DNA from: Craspedostauros australis | Taxonomy: Eukaryota > Bacillariophyta > Bacillariophyceae > Mastogloiales > Achnanthaceae | DNA: 64,000 nucleotides | Direction: 5' to 3' | Assembly: GCA_026770025.1 (NCBI GenBank) | Contig: JAMXDE010000007.1 | Coordinates: 124,001-188,000, forward strand | Part shown: one piece after another, positions 22,737 through 31,554 of the stretch | Layout: each line of letters starts with the position of its first letter | Position numbering within the stretch: position 1 is the first letter of the stretch | Made by a program: the position numbers and the translations under genes | The notes under the pieces: generated by a model | What the model was told of the DNA's origin: nothing | Databases searched by the model: none | Seen by the model: only the letters and a program-made list of their open reading frames with translations

Positions 22737-23526
22737 TGTCGAGATGTACATGTGAGTATATGTCGAGGTGTACGTGTATATGTGCATCGTTCACCCGTTA
22801 TTCTCTCATACGCACTTGGACGGTATAACTACATTCGTGTCGGTAGTATGCTGTGATTCGTCAGAATTACAGGGGAAATGGAACACACGAAAAGGGGCAA
22901 GATTTCTGGAGGAAATTTGCAATCGACGATTTCTGAGAGAATTAGAACATCGTCCGTCCATCCATCAATGGTACCAAGGGAATCTCAAGGTACTTCCCAA
23001 CTAAACCTCAGATGACGATATCATCTGACAGACCACTGCATCACCAATGGAACGTGACATCTGGAGAGCAGAAGGACGCCTACTGATGTCGACAGGATGT
23101 CATGGTGTCACCACGTCGACATCTGTCTCCAAGTCAGAGCAGGAGGCGAAGATCCTATGACCCATGGATACTGAAGGTGAACTTCAAATGGTAAGTACTC
23201 ATGGAGTAGGAACCAGTACTGAATGAACGGAGTGTCGAATGCGGAGTACGCATCGAACACGGAGTATCATGTAGCGCAAGTACATGATGCTGAGACAGAG
23301 AGAGAGAGAGAGAGAATACAGAGAGGAGCGAGAGAGCATCTCGTGTACCGACTCATAGTCGGAGACTGAATCTATGAAACAGATTGAAGCGCCGAGAGCA
23401 TCGGGCAAGAGAATGGGCGTACACCGAGAGGATCGGAGTAGCCAACTATTGAAATAGCAAACGAACGACTATCAACCAACACCATCTTCCACGATCGTAG
23501 GTTACCGTGAGCGGAACTTGCCAACA
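22737..23526 (+). repeat. 3' LTR of the forward copia element
   Basis: 790 bp, TG...CA ends. Its first two thirds are nearly identical to the LTR of the reverse copy (11889-12675); one clear mismatch is AGGGGAAATGG here versus AGTGGAAATGG there. It interrupts the piggyBac-like gene on its right. Confidence 0.92.
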
Positions 23527-25215
23527 GGCTTTTGGGAAACTGCCATGGTTGTTCTTGACGACGCCAATGAAATCAGAATCTGCTTGAGTGGTCAAGGCAT
23601 GACTTGTCCGATAGGAACTGAACCAGGCATCGCCAAGGAAGATGCTCTTTGGAAGGTGTGGTGGATGGTAGTGAAGGTTCTGCTCTCCCATTCTGCTGGT
23701 GGCCATTGCCATGCGAAGGGTGCAGGCAACATGTGCTCGCTTCACAGTATCAAGATACTTTGCGTTCTCCATTCCCTTCTTGCCTCTCTGTATCTCCAGA
23801 TGCAGCATGATGCCAGTTGCACCATCAGCCACCAACTTGAACTCAGTACCTAAGGGCTCTGGCTTGCAACTGACGAATGTCAGGTGCGGAAGGTTCCCAT
23901 TTTTCTTTGCTTGAGGCTGAAAAGCACTCATCGATTCATCAAGTACTTTGATGTGACTTGGTATGACAACTTCGGAGCGGCGGCGGTTGAATGCCTTGAC
24001 GCCTGCCTGAATTTGCCACCATGGATCCTTGCCCCTCCTTGATTCATCCGCAAATATCATCGGCATCAGAATTTTGCGGAGTTGGCGGAAGCGTCCTTTG
24101 GACATGTAGTTTGAGATGTTCATAGTCTGCAGGAGCCCTTCCTGTTGCCCCTGGCCCCAAAGGTTGCAGGTGTTGTGTAGCTTTCCCAGAAGCATGATGC
24201 CAAAGAACACCCAGAACTCGCTATCGGAGACGGTGCGGGAGATTCCGATCGAGTTTCCTGCTGAATTTGCATCGGTGATCCGCTGGTTGAAGCAGTCCAC
24301 CTGCGCTTTCCAGTCACGTGGCCAGATGTGTTGGATGAGGTGCAACAAGTTGGCACGGCCCCTTTGGCTGTTGCTTGACTTTCGCGATGTGTCGCGGAAG
24401 TTAAACCCCGTCACTGCTACAGTATTGTATGGCAAAGGGCTGTGAGCCTGGATGTGGTCGTCAGGAACCACAGTCCAGGTCTGAGTATCAAGACCCTTGC
24501 CCACAACAACATTCGTCCCCATAAGGGCAAGCTTGGCTGCCCTGTGCGGCACTGCGTCGGCCAGTCGGTCGCCTCGAAAGGAGTAGTTGAGATGCGGTCC
24601 ATCATGGACTGACAAGATGCTGGCGTCGTCGCCCATTGGCACCTCGCCACCGCCATCAGCGCCATCAGCTCCATCAGAAGCATCGCGGCAGCTGCTGTGA
24701 CCGTCAGTGCGAAGCTCGTCGCCATTGGAGATTGCTCCTTCGATGGGTTGAGAGCAAGGGACAGAGTCTGATCCAGCTGGAGGAACACTTGGCATCGGTT
24801 CAAGATGGCCATGATGGGAGTGATTAGAACTGTTTGAAATCGATGCGTGGGCGATGGAGACGCCAGCCATCACGTTCCTGACTGCTGGGCCAATCTGGAG
24901 CGCTGCATGGGGCGCAGCAATGAATGCGTGTTTCCTCTGGATGCGTCGCAGTGCCAACATACCCTTCCCAATGTAGCGGGTGCGGATGAGGTCTGCAATT
25001 TCCTCAGGAGGGTCATGATGGATGGGTTCATTGATCAGCTTCAACGTCGCAGCTTGGTGGTCACACACTACGTCGAGCGAGGTCCAGTGGATCGCCCAGA
25101 CGCGATCAGCGAGGGACTTCAGCACGACGCCGCGGAGAGGGACCTTCTCACCATGAGATCCATGGGAGGGATGATTGAACTTGGAGAAGACGTGAGAACC
25201 CACTTTGAGAGGCAT
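23446..25215 (-). pseudogene. piggyBac-like transposase, C-terminus replaced by LTR
   Basis: DDE_Tnp_1_7 (piggyBac) family transposase. The likely start is the Met at 25215, just before the conserved-looking N-terminus MPLKVGSHVFSKFNHP; an upstream in-frame Met exists at 25404. Native sequence runs to 23527. Residues about 30-110 form a small N-terminal domain and 115-270 a low-complexity linker. The catalytic core follows, with NLLHLIQHIWPRDW-type helices, LDESMSAFQP (first Asp) and FLGDAWFSS (second Asp). After KNNHGSFPKA the frame enters the copia LTR and ends at 23446 with about 26 LTR-encoded residues. The third catalytic Asp and the Cys-rich tail are missing, so the enzyme should be inactive. 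Confidence 0.82.
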
Positions 25216-26056
25216 GGCGAAGAGGAATGTTGGTGGTGGGCAAGTTGGTTGTGATACTTGGAGGAGTACTGAAGTGGAGGAAAGTTGGTGTATCTTTGGA
25301 GGAAGCGAAATTCGAAGACCAAGGCGAGATGGGGAGGTGCAAGAGAGGCTACTGCGTTGATTGAAAGAAACGGCACGATGATCCGACATCAGCGCGAGGC
25401 ACAACCTTGCATCAAGTAGAGAGACTCAGGTGAGCAGCACAGTACGAATCTACAACACGTAAAAACGCACGATAATTTTTGGCGCGAGCTTTTGTGCGTT
25501 CACGGATCGATGATCATGGCTGTCACGAGCATTAGTGACTGACTTCATACACCCACAGCAGCACACAAACGCATTCCGGACCACTGACCAACACACCACC
25601 CAAAGCAGAATGAAGTTGTGGATTCAGCTATGCCATCCACTTGAGTAATAGACGAAACAGAATTGGATGCGGGTCTTTGGAAGACGGTTGGTCGAGATTG
25701 GACGAAGAAGCAACAAATTATTGTACCAGAACGTCGTAGACTCTACGCGGTTACCAATGGTTACCAACGACGAAATTCCGAAATCACATCCGTACGTCGT
25801 CCGTATGAAAAAGGGCGATAAAGGGTAAAAAGAGGCATCGAGATGAACAGGAAGCGGAGACCGTTTGCCTACAATGAACACATCAATAGAGAGCTCTCAC
25901 TCTCCTCTTTCTAATGATGTGAAGATGCCAGGCAACGGCCATCAACTCATCGAATGGCAGCTTGTGCCGTCGGTGATATGCCAATGGTTACCAATAATTA
26001 CCAAAAAGTGCCAAAAAACCGGAAATTAGCCAATAGCCACTAGGTGAACTTCAACT
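25216..26056. other. Intergenic region right of the piggyBac remnant
   Basis: 841 bp with no recognisable gene. Several near-repeats of the words GGTTACCAA/ATTACCAA occur around 25745-26015. Terminal inverted repeats of the piggyBac element were looked for but not identified. Confidence 0.35.
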
Positions 26057-26368
26057 TTAATTTTGTTTTGTTGTTGTTATCAGTTTTTGTTCTGGATGGC
26101 AAACCGAGATTTCCATCTCGTCGCACAAATTCCCTTCTTCATTTTTGTATTCACACTTTGCATTCATTGTCCCACTCGCACAATTCTCTTCACCTGGTGT
26201 GCCACTGACATGTTGCTGTTCTTCACCTGGTGTGCCACTGATATGTTGCTGATCTGCATGTGGTGTGCCACTGACACGATGCTGATCTTCATGTGGTGTG
26301 CCACTGACATGCTGCCAATCTTCATGTGGCGTGCCACTGGCATGCTGCTGTTCTTCACACGGTTTCAT
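26057..26368 (-). CDS. Short ORF of tandem 11-residue repeats with Cys-rich tail
   Basis: 103-residue frame made of about five tandem 11-residue units of the form SGTP[HG]E[DE]QQHV, encoded by a 33-bp minisatellite. A non-repeated tail follows with CEYKNEEGNLCD and CHPEQK, a possible zinc-binding or disulfide set. There is no signal peptide and no recognised family. The frame is free of stops through every repeat, which favours a coding past, but it sits between a transposon remnant and a secreted-protein gene and could be part of a decayed element. Confidence 0.35.
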   Translation of the reverse strand: MKPCEEQQHASGTPHEDWQHVSGTPHEDQHRVSGTPHADQQHISGTPGEEQQHVSGTPGEENCASGTMNAKCEYKNEEGNLCDEMEISVCHPEQKLITTTKQN

Positions 26369-26641
26369 CGTACCTGTGATTCCTGACAGATGTCGCCAGT
26401 TGTGAAGGTTCGAGTTTGTGAAGGCCCCAGCTGCAGAGGAGCTATGGCCTCCTAGACATCATGCCATTCCTGTACCATGTTGCCTCATGCACAACATCGA
26501 ACACGCAAACAAAATGGTCCGAACAACCAACAAATCAAACTCTTCATCTCATAAATCCATCCCAGTTGTCAACCAATCACACCAAACAAACAACGATCAA
26601 CCCTGAACCATCAATCACCAACCAACAAGTATCGAACAACC

Positions 26642-29587
26642 ATGATCTACACCAAGGCATCTTTCGTCGTCTTTCTCGCTCTCGCCGACATGGCAACGGT
26701 CGACGCCGTGCTCCGCGGCAACAGGACTCCCGTGGATCCAACCGAGCAACTCCATACGACGATGAAGAAGACCCGCATCCTCAGGGACGCCGACGGCGAC
26801 ACGAAGACCAACAAGGGCAACAAGAACAAACAAGTGCCACCCACTGAAAACCCGGCTGCTGCAGAAACGACCGCGCCAACCGCATTGCCTACTGGACCGC
26901 CGACCGACTTGCGTTCCGAATCGCCCTCGATGACACCTGTCACCCAGCCAACTGCCTTGCCGACCTCTCAACCGACTCTCCTACCAACTGTCAAACCATC
27001 AGCTCCCCCAGCCGTCTTCGACTCCGCCATCGAAGTTTCTTGCAAGCCAGACGGCACCACCGTCCTCTTGCCACAAGAGACAAGCGCCAAGACCATCATC
27101 TGCGATGCCACCAAGCCATCCTGCCGCAAGGCAGTGACCGCCGTCAAGGAATCCGAGCAATTGCAGAACTTCTTTGGATGCGCAGGAGACCTCGGTGAAG
27201 GAGCCGCTCGCAAGCTCTTCAACAAGTATACATCCAGCGATATCCTTGCTGGCCAATTGACCCTAGTCGCTGCCACTAACGCGATTCTCGTCACCGAACG
27301 ACCAGACGCAATGAAGGCAGTATGTGCGACCATCGGAATGACCCAGTCGCTGCCTGCTGCGGATCTGTGCTGCCAAGGATCCTCGGGATGCACTTCAGTC
27401 ACCGGTTCCGCCTCCAACTCTCCTCCATTCATGACCATCGCCATTACAGCATGCACCGGCGACAGCGCATGCAAAGATATGGGCCCCAATCCCCTCATCC
27501 TCGATTCCTCCTGCACTGGAGACAGTGCATGCGAGTTGATGAATGAGAACGAGATCAACCCGTCCATCACGGGAGTCACCTTCGTTGGTGAGATGGCATG
27601 CACCACCCCTCGATCTTGTGAGGGAGTGGGACGCCGTGCTCATGGCGATGTCACCATCCAGACTGGAGCATGCATTGGGTCAGAGGCATGCAACTCCGCT
27701 GGCCGTCGTGTGGAGCAATCAGCACCATCTTTTCGCTTCCGCAGCCACATCGATATTGGTTCGAACGCGTGCGTCGGCAGCAATGCCTGCAAGGATGCCC
27801 ATTCCGCTGTCAATCATGGGACTGGTGGCAAGTATGCAGGCAGCCTGACCATTGGTGCTGGCGGTTGCGCCGCCGATGGGTCATGCGAGAAAATGGGCTT
27901 CAGTGACAGGATGAGAACCGACCTCGTCGTCCCTCCTGGTGGATGCGGCAGTGTCAAAGGCTGCAGGGGATGCATGACGAAGACGGAGTGCGCCTCCGAC
28001 AAAGTCTACATCATCAGCGATGTCGATGGGGCCTGTCCAAAGGGAGGCAATGACAGCAACATGAATCCCACGGGTGACAAAGTGGAGGAGTACTGCATTG
28101 CCCAAGACACCTTGCCCACAGACTGTCCAACTTTCTCTCCAACTCCTTTCCCAACACCTGCCACGTCACCTCCCACATCAGCCCCCACTGCTCCAACTTC
28201 AGCACCGACATCAGCCCCCACATCGGCTCCTACATCGGCTCCCACATCGGCTCCTACATCGACTCCGACGTCAGCCCCCACATTGGCTCCAACATCAGCC
28301 CCCACATCGGCTCCTACATCAGCTCCGACGTCAGCTCCCACATCGGCTCCTACATCGACTCCGACGTCAGCCCCCACATCAGCTCCTACATCGACTCCGA
28401 CGTCAGCTCCCACATTGGCTCCTACATCGGCTCCAACGTCAGCTCCCACATCAGCTCCTACATCGGCTCCGACAGCGGCTCTGACAGCGGTCCCCACTGC
28501 TCCTACATCGGCTCCCACATCGATCCCAACTCTCAGCCCAGCATCCTTCACCGTAGGATGTCTCTCAACAGCGGGTAACTACACATTACCGTTCAATCCC
28601 ATCGATGGTGACATATTGTGCGATGGTGCTACAGGCACATGCGCGGCTTTCGTTGCTGCGGTCGACGGCCTCGGTGACAAGGGGAAGATGATCAAGAGCA
28701 TCTTTGGATGCGATGATTCAGACCCTCCACAGCCTGTGACATTGCAGGAGGCGCAGGAACGCTTTGACAACATCAAGAACAACGAAAGTGTGACCAGCGC
28801 ACTGGTGACGATCGTGAACGAGGGCAAAAAGCTCTTCACTGGTAGTGTGAATGTGCTGGATCGTGACTGTGATGGCTCATGCTGCATTGATGATGGTCCT
28901 CTTGCTGGTGTTTTTGATGTTTGCGTCACTGAAGGCCAAGTCAGTGTCATGACGGTGAGTTCAGGGTCATGTGTTGGGGGATCATCATGCTTCGGAGTGC
29001 GGCCTAACACAATCATACTTGACAGTTGCAAGGATGATTCTGCCTGCTTAAACATGGGCAGCTTCTCTCCAAGTCAGCCAGCTGCTGGTGTCAAAGTCGG
29101 GTCAGTGGTGATCGGGCCAGGGGCTTGTCTTGGACAAGCCAGTTGCGCTTCTATGGGAGCAAACATCTTTGGCGATATACGAATAGAAGAAGGAGCATGC
29201 GATTCATACGCTTCATGCGTAAGACTTGCTGAGCGCAACAACCAAGGGTCTGCAACCATGACACCCATCGTGGCAAGTGTCTTCATCGGAAAGAAGTCAT
29301 GCAGAGGGTGTTTCGCTTGCGGCAGCTTGCACGCTGGGAGCAGATTTGCAGGAAACGTGATCATCGAAGACACTGCCTGCTCGGGCGAGAACACGTGCGA
29401 TCAGCTTGGCTACGGTGACAGTTCAACCAATGACATCATCATCAAACAAGGAGTCTGTACGGCAGACGCCAAGTGCACCAATTGCGCCCAAGGACAATTG
29501 TGCATGTCGGCCAAAGAGACGTACGTAATCGACGACGCAGGCGAGGACTGCCCTGCACCATCCTCACTTGCCTGCGAAGTACTCTAA
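26642..29587 (+). CDS. Secreted Cys-rich protein with PTSA-repeat linker and duplicated domains
   Basis: 981 residues, single exon. A signal peptide occupies residues 1 to about 22 (hydrophobic FVVFLALADMATV, cut near VDA). After a Thr/Pro-rich stretch (80-120), residues about 130-480 form a Cys-rich domain. Residues about 490-635 are a mucin-like linker of PTSAPTSA units, and residues about 637-980 are a second Cys-rich domain. The two domains match in order: each starts with a helical part ending FGCAGD or FGCDDS, then several units of the pattern V-x-I-G-x-x-A-C-x-G-x-x-A-C about 25-40 residues apart. Such spacing of short beta-strand and paired Cys suggests a disulfide-laddered solenoid. 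PTSAP linkers are common in diatom cell-surface proteins. No catalytic motif is seen. Confidence 0.85.
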   Translation: MIYTKASFVVFLALADMATVDAVLRGNRTPVDPTEQLHTTMKKTRILRDADGDTKTNKGNKNKQVPPTENPAAAETTAPTALPTGPPTDLRSESPSMTPVTQPTALPTSQPTLLPTVKPSAPPAVFDSAIEVSCKPDGTTVLLPQETSAKTIICDATKPSCRKAVTAVKESEQLQNFFGCAGDLGEGAARKLFNKYTSSDILAGQLTLVAATNAILVTERPDAMKAVCATIGMTQSLPAADLCCQGSSGCTSVTGSASNSPPFMTIAITACTGDSACKDMGPNPLILDSSCTGDSACELMNENEINPSITGVTFVGEMACTTPRSCEGVGRRAHGDVTIQTGACIGSEACNSAGRRVEQSAPSFRFRSHIDIGSNACVGSNACKDAHSAVNHGTGGKYAGSLTIGAGGCAADGSCEKMGFSDRMRTDLVVPPGGCGSVKGCRGCMTKTECASDKVYIISDVDGACPKGGNDSNMNPTGDKVEEYCIAQDTLPTDCPTFSPTPFPTPATSPPTSAPTAPTSAPTSAPTSAPTSAPTSAPTSTPTSAPTLAPTSAPTSAPTSAPTSAPTSAPTSTPTSAPTSAPTSTPTSAPTLAPTSAPTSAPTSAPTSAPTAALTAVPTAPTSAPTSIPTLSPASFTVGCLSTAGNYTLPFNPIDGDILCDGATGTCAAFVAAVDGLGDKGKMIKSIFGCDDSDPPQPVTLQEAQERFDNIKNNESVTSALVTIVNEGKKLFTGSVNVLDRDCDGSCCIDDGPLAGVFDVCVTEGQVSVMTVSSGSCVGGSSCFGVRPNTIILDSCKDDSACLNMGSFSPSQPAAGVKVGSVVIGPGACLGQASCASMGANIFGDIRIEEGACDSYASCVRLAERNNQGSATMTPIVASVFIGKKSCRGCFACGSLHAGSRFAGNVIIEDTACSGENTCDQLGYGDSSTNDIIIKQGVCTADAKCTNCAQGQLCMSAKETYVIDDAGEDCPAPSSLACEVL
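28129..28530 (+). repeat. 12-bp coding minisatellite (PTSA units)
   Basis: Tandem units coding Pro-Thr-Ser-Ala with variants (PTST, PTLA), arranged in higher-order blocks that share the same variants (for example ACTCCGACGTCAGC). This points to recent unequal exchange. It lies in the linker of the secreted Cys-rich protein. Confidence 0.9.
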
Positions 29588-29713
29588 TCATCACATACAC
29601 AGCCACGCATACTAGCATGCTGTAGTTCGCAATCGATCATCATTTTCCTCTTATGTGCTGACAAAGCAGAGCACTCTGTGACGAGTATGCAACTCTAGCT
29701 TCACTTGTGTGTT

Positions 29714-30640
29714 CTAGATCATCTCAAACACTAATTGAGTTGAGGATACTGGCTTGATGCCAAATGTTTTTTTGTCGTTGCTGTTGCTGCTGTTGCTTGT
29801 CGCTTCAGTGAGGACATGCATCACATTGTCGATGCGCTTGATTCCTTCTTGCGGGATTGCAATGACTGCAACGATGGCCTCAAGCTCTTGTTCCACCTCC
29901 ACAGGCCCCAGCCCAAAGTCAGCAGCGTTGCCTCTCCCAGCATGACCAGGATGTGTCATGGCATCCACCTTCATCTGGGGGCGCATATTTGCAATGGGTA
30001 TGGCCATTCCTGCGATGGAAGGATCCTCTGGCTGGATCCGCTTCAGGAACGGAGTCCTCTGGTACGACACAGGCTCAGAAGCCTGTTCCACTTGTTCATT
30101 GTTGGTGTTCCCTTTCTTGATGGACTCAACAACTTGAACCCAAAGCTCGAACAGATGCTTGTGCTCAAGGATGTCACAGATAGAATTGGGGACTTCGATG
30201 GCACTCTGCAACAGAGCCACAAACGCTCCGCCCCGCCGCACCCTGAGCCTTTCTCAATGGGGCGACAGATGAAGAGACCGTCCACCCCAGTATCAACCTT
30301 TGCCTTGCCATGGCTGGCCATGCCCCAGTGATTGAGACCTCCAGAAACCACGTTTGTAAAGAATGCCTTGCCAATTTCTCATTGAGACCACCACAGAAAT
30401 CCACTCCACCAGCCATCCTCACTTCGAAGAGAGAGAGAAGCTCCAGCTCCGACAAACCGACTGGATCAACCAGCATCGCGCTGCACGACTCGCCACCCAA
30501 ACTGCCCCCTTGAACCCAACCCCCTCTGCCAAGCAACACGGAGCCAGCACCATCGAAGCTGAGATGAGCTGCGGCCTCAGTGAGGTCAGAACAAGACGAC
30601 ATGATGAAGAAAAGAACGGAGAGAGGATCCAAACATCTCC
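29714..30640 (-). pseudogene. Frameshifted remnant of an unknown gene
   Basis: Three minus-strand frames join end to end. Frame a (30632 to about 30385) contains LSELELLSLFEVRMAGGVDF. Frame b (about 30375-30250) contains GGLNHWGMASHGKAKVDTGV. Frame c (about 30245-29714) contains AIEVPNSICDILEHKHLF and FLKRIQPEDPSIAGMAIPIA and runs to its stop. Each piece has protein-like composition and the pieces abut without GT-AG borders in the right phase. The simplest reading is one coding sequence broken by two frameshifts. No family is recognised. Confidence 0.45.
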
Positions 30641-30644
30641 CACA

Positions 30645-30945
30645 CCAACTTGCACTGTTGTTGCCTCATGAGATGTCTGTATGTGTGATCCTGCTCCATG
30701 TTCTGTTGTTGTTGGTCCTGGTGCGGCTTCTGTTGTTACGGGGTTGTGGTCTTCATCACTCAGCAGCGACGGGCCTACATCGGTAGGTCTTTCTAGCATC
30801 CCAAGGCTGGGAGGCGTTCACGAGCGTGCCCCTGAGTCCTGACTGGCGATGGTTTCCTGATGCTGTGTTGGTCACGTCGTCACCGTGTCTGTTTCTTGTG
30901 TGTGTGGTTCCTGGGTTAATTGATACAACCTGGGACAACACACCA
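30645..30945 (-). repeat. Dispersed repeat or decayed gene segment (copy 2)
   Basis: Related to 11225-11526 in the opposite orientation, including an identical 15-mer (TGCACTGTTGTTGCC) at one end. On the minus strand it reads NPGTTHTRNRHGDDV ... GTLVNASQPWDA without a stop (30995-30756), followed by a Thr-rich stretch. It lies immediately upstream of the frameshifted remnant, so both may belong to one decayed gene. Confidence 0.4.
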
Positions 30946-31554
30946 CCATCATGATGCAGCAAAGTCTCTGTTTGTGATGTTTCCAACCACAGCAAGGCTA
31001 CTATGTACGACTACATACTTGTACGTACATCCACAGAACGTGGATGTTGCAGACTGCGGAGGTGAAGTGCGCAATTCAGACATAGATGCATTCGACCCGC
31101 TGGAGGATGGAGAGAAGGCCAGACCGTGGAGAACCATTCGAACACAACAATTTTTCTTCAACTTTCCGCATTTTCTCCACAAGTTTGCTGGGTAGAACAA
31201 AATAAACGCAAATGGTGCGCAAAAAGATGAAAATCTAACACTAATTTTCTGAAGCGTCGGCACAGAATCCACAAAAGCATCAACGTCAACAAACGTCAAC
31301 AAACGTCAAGCAACGTCAACAAACGACACCAACAACCATCCTCGCCACACCATCCAGAACAGCATCCAAATCTTGCGAAAGCGCTGGAGGGCATCTACCC
31401 CGCATAATCCTTTTGCTTGATCTTCTTGCTCTTCTTGCTCATCATTCCGAGAGGACAGCATTTGACAAGCAACAGCCCACAGGCACCGCGCGAACGACCG
31501 CATTCATACTCATTCATCACAAGTTATTTCAGGAGACAAGAAATCGCGTGCACG
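30946..31554. other. Intergenic region upstream of the BASS transporter
   Basis: 609 bp. It contains a short tandem repeat of AACGTCAAC/AAACGTCA at about 31281-31326. No gene recognised; the 3' part is presumably promoter and 5' UTR of the plus-strand gene at 31555. Confidence 0.4.

Larger units (their letters stand above)
15687..23526 (+). mobile_element. Near-complete Ty1/copia (CoDi-like) LTR retrotransposon
   Basis: 7.84-kb element: 5' LTR 15687-16470, internal 16471-22736, 3' LTR 22737-23526. Gene order Gag - protease - integrase - RT - RNase H is that of Ty1/copia (Pseudoviridae-type) elements, and the RT and RNase H motifs resemble diatom CoDi elements. The flanking pentamers differ (ccacg left, ggctt right), so there is no target-site duplication. 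The right LTR matches the neighbouring reverse copy better than its own left LTR. A 12-bp palindrome (CGTTTATAAACG) abuts the 5' LTR where a primer-binding site is expected; no tRNA match could be assigned. No clear polypurine tract is seen before the 3' LTR. Confidence 0.93.

Noticed and set aside
28129..28530. Short regular repeats as a CRISPR array
   Set aside because: The period is 12 bp coding for PTSA units with no spacers, in a eukaryotic secreted-protein gene.
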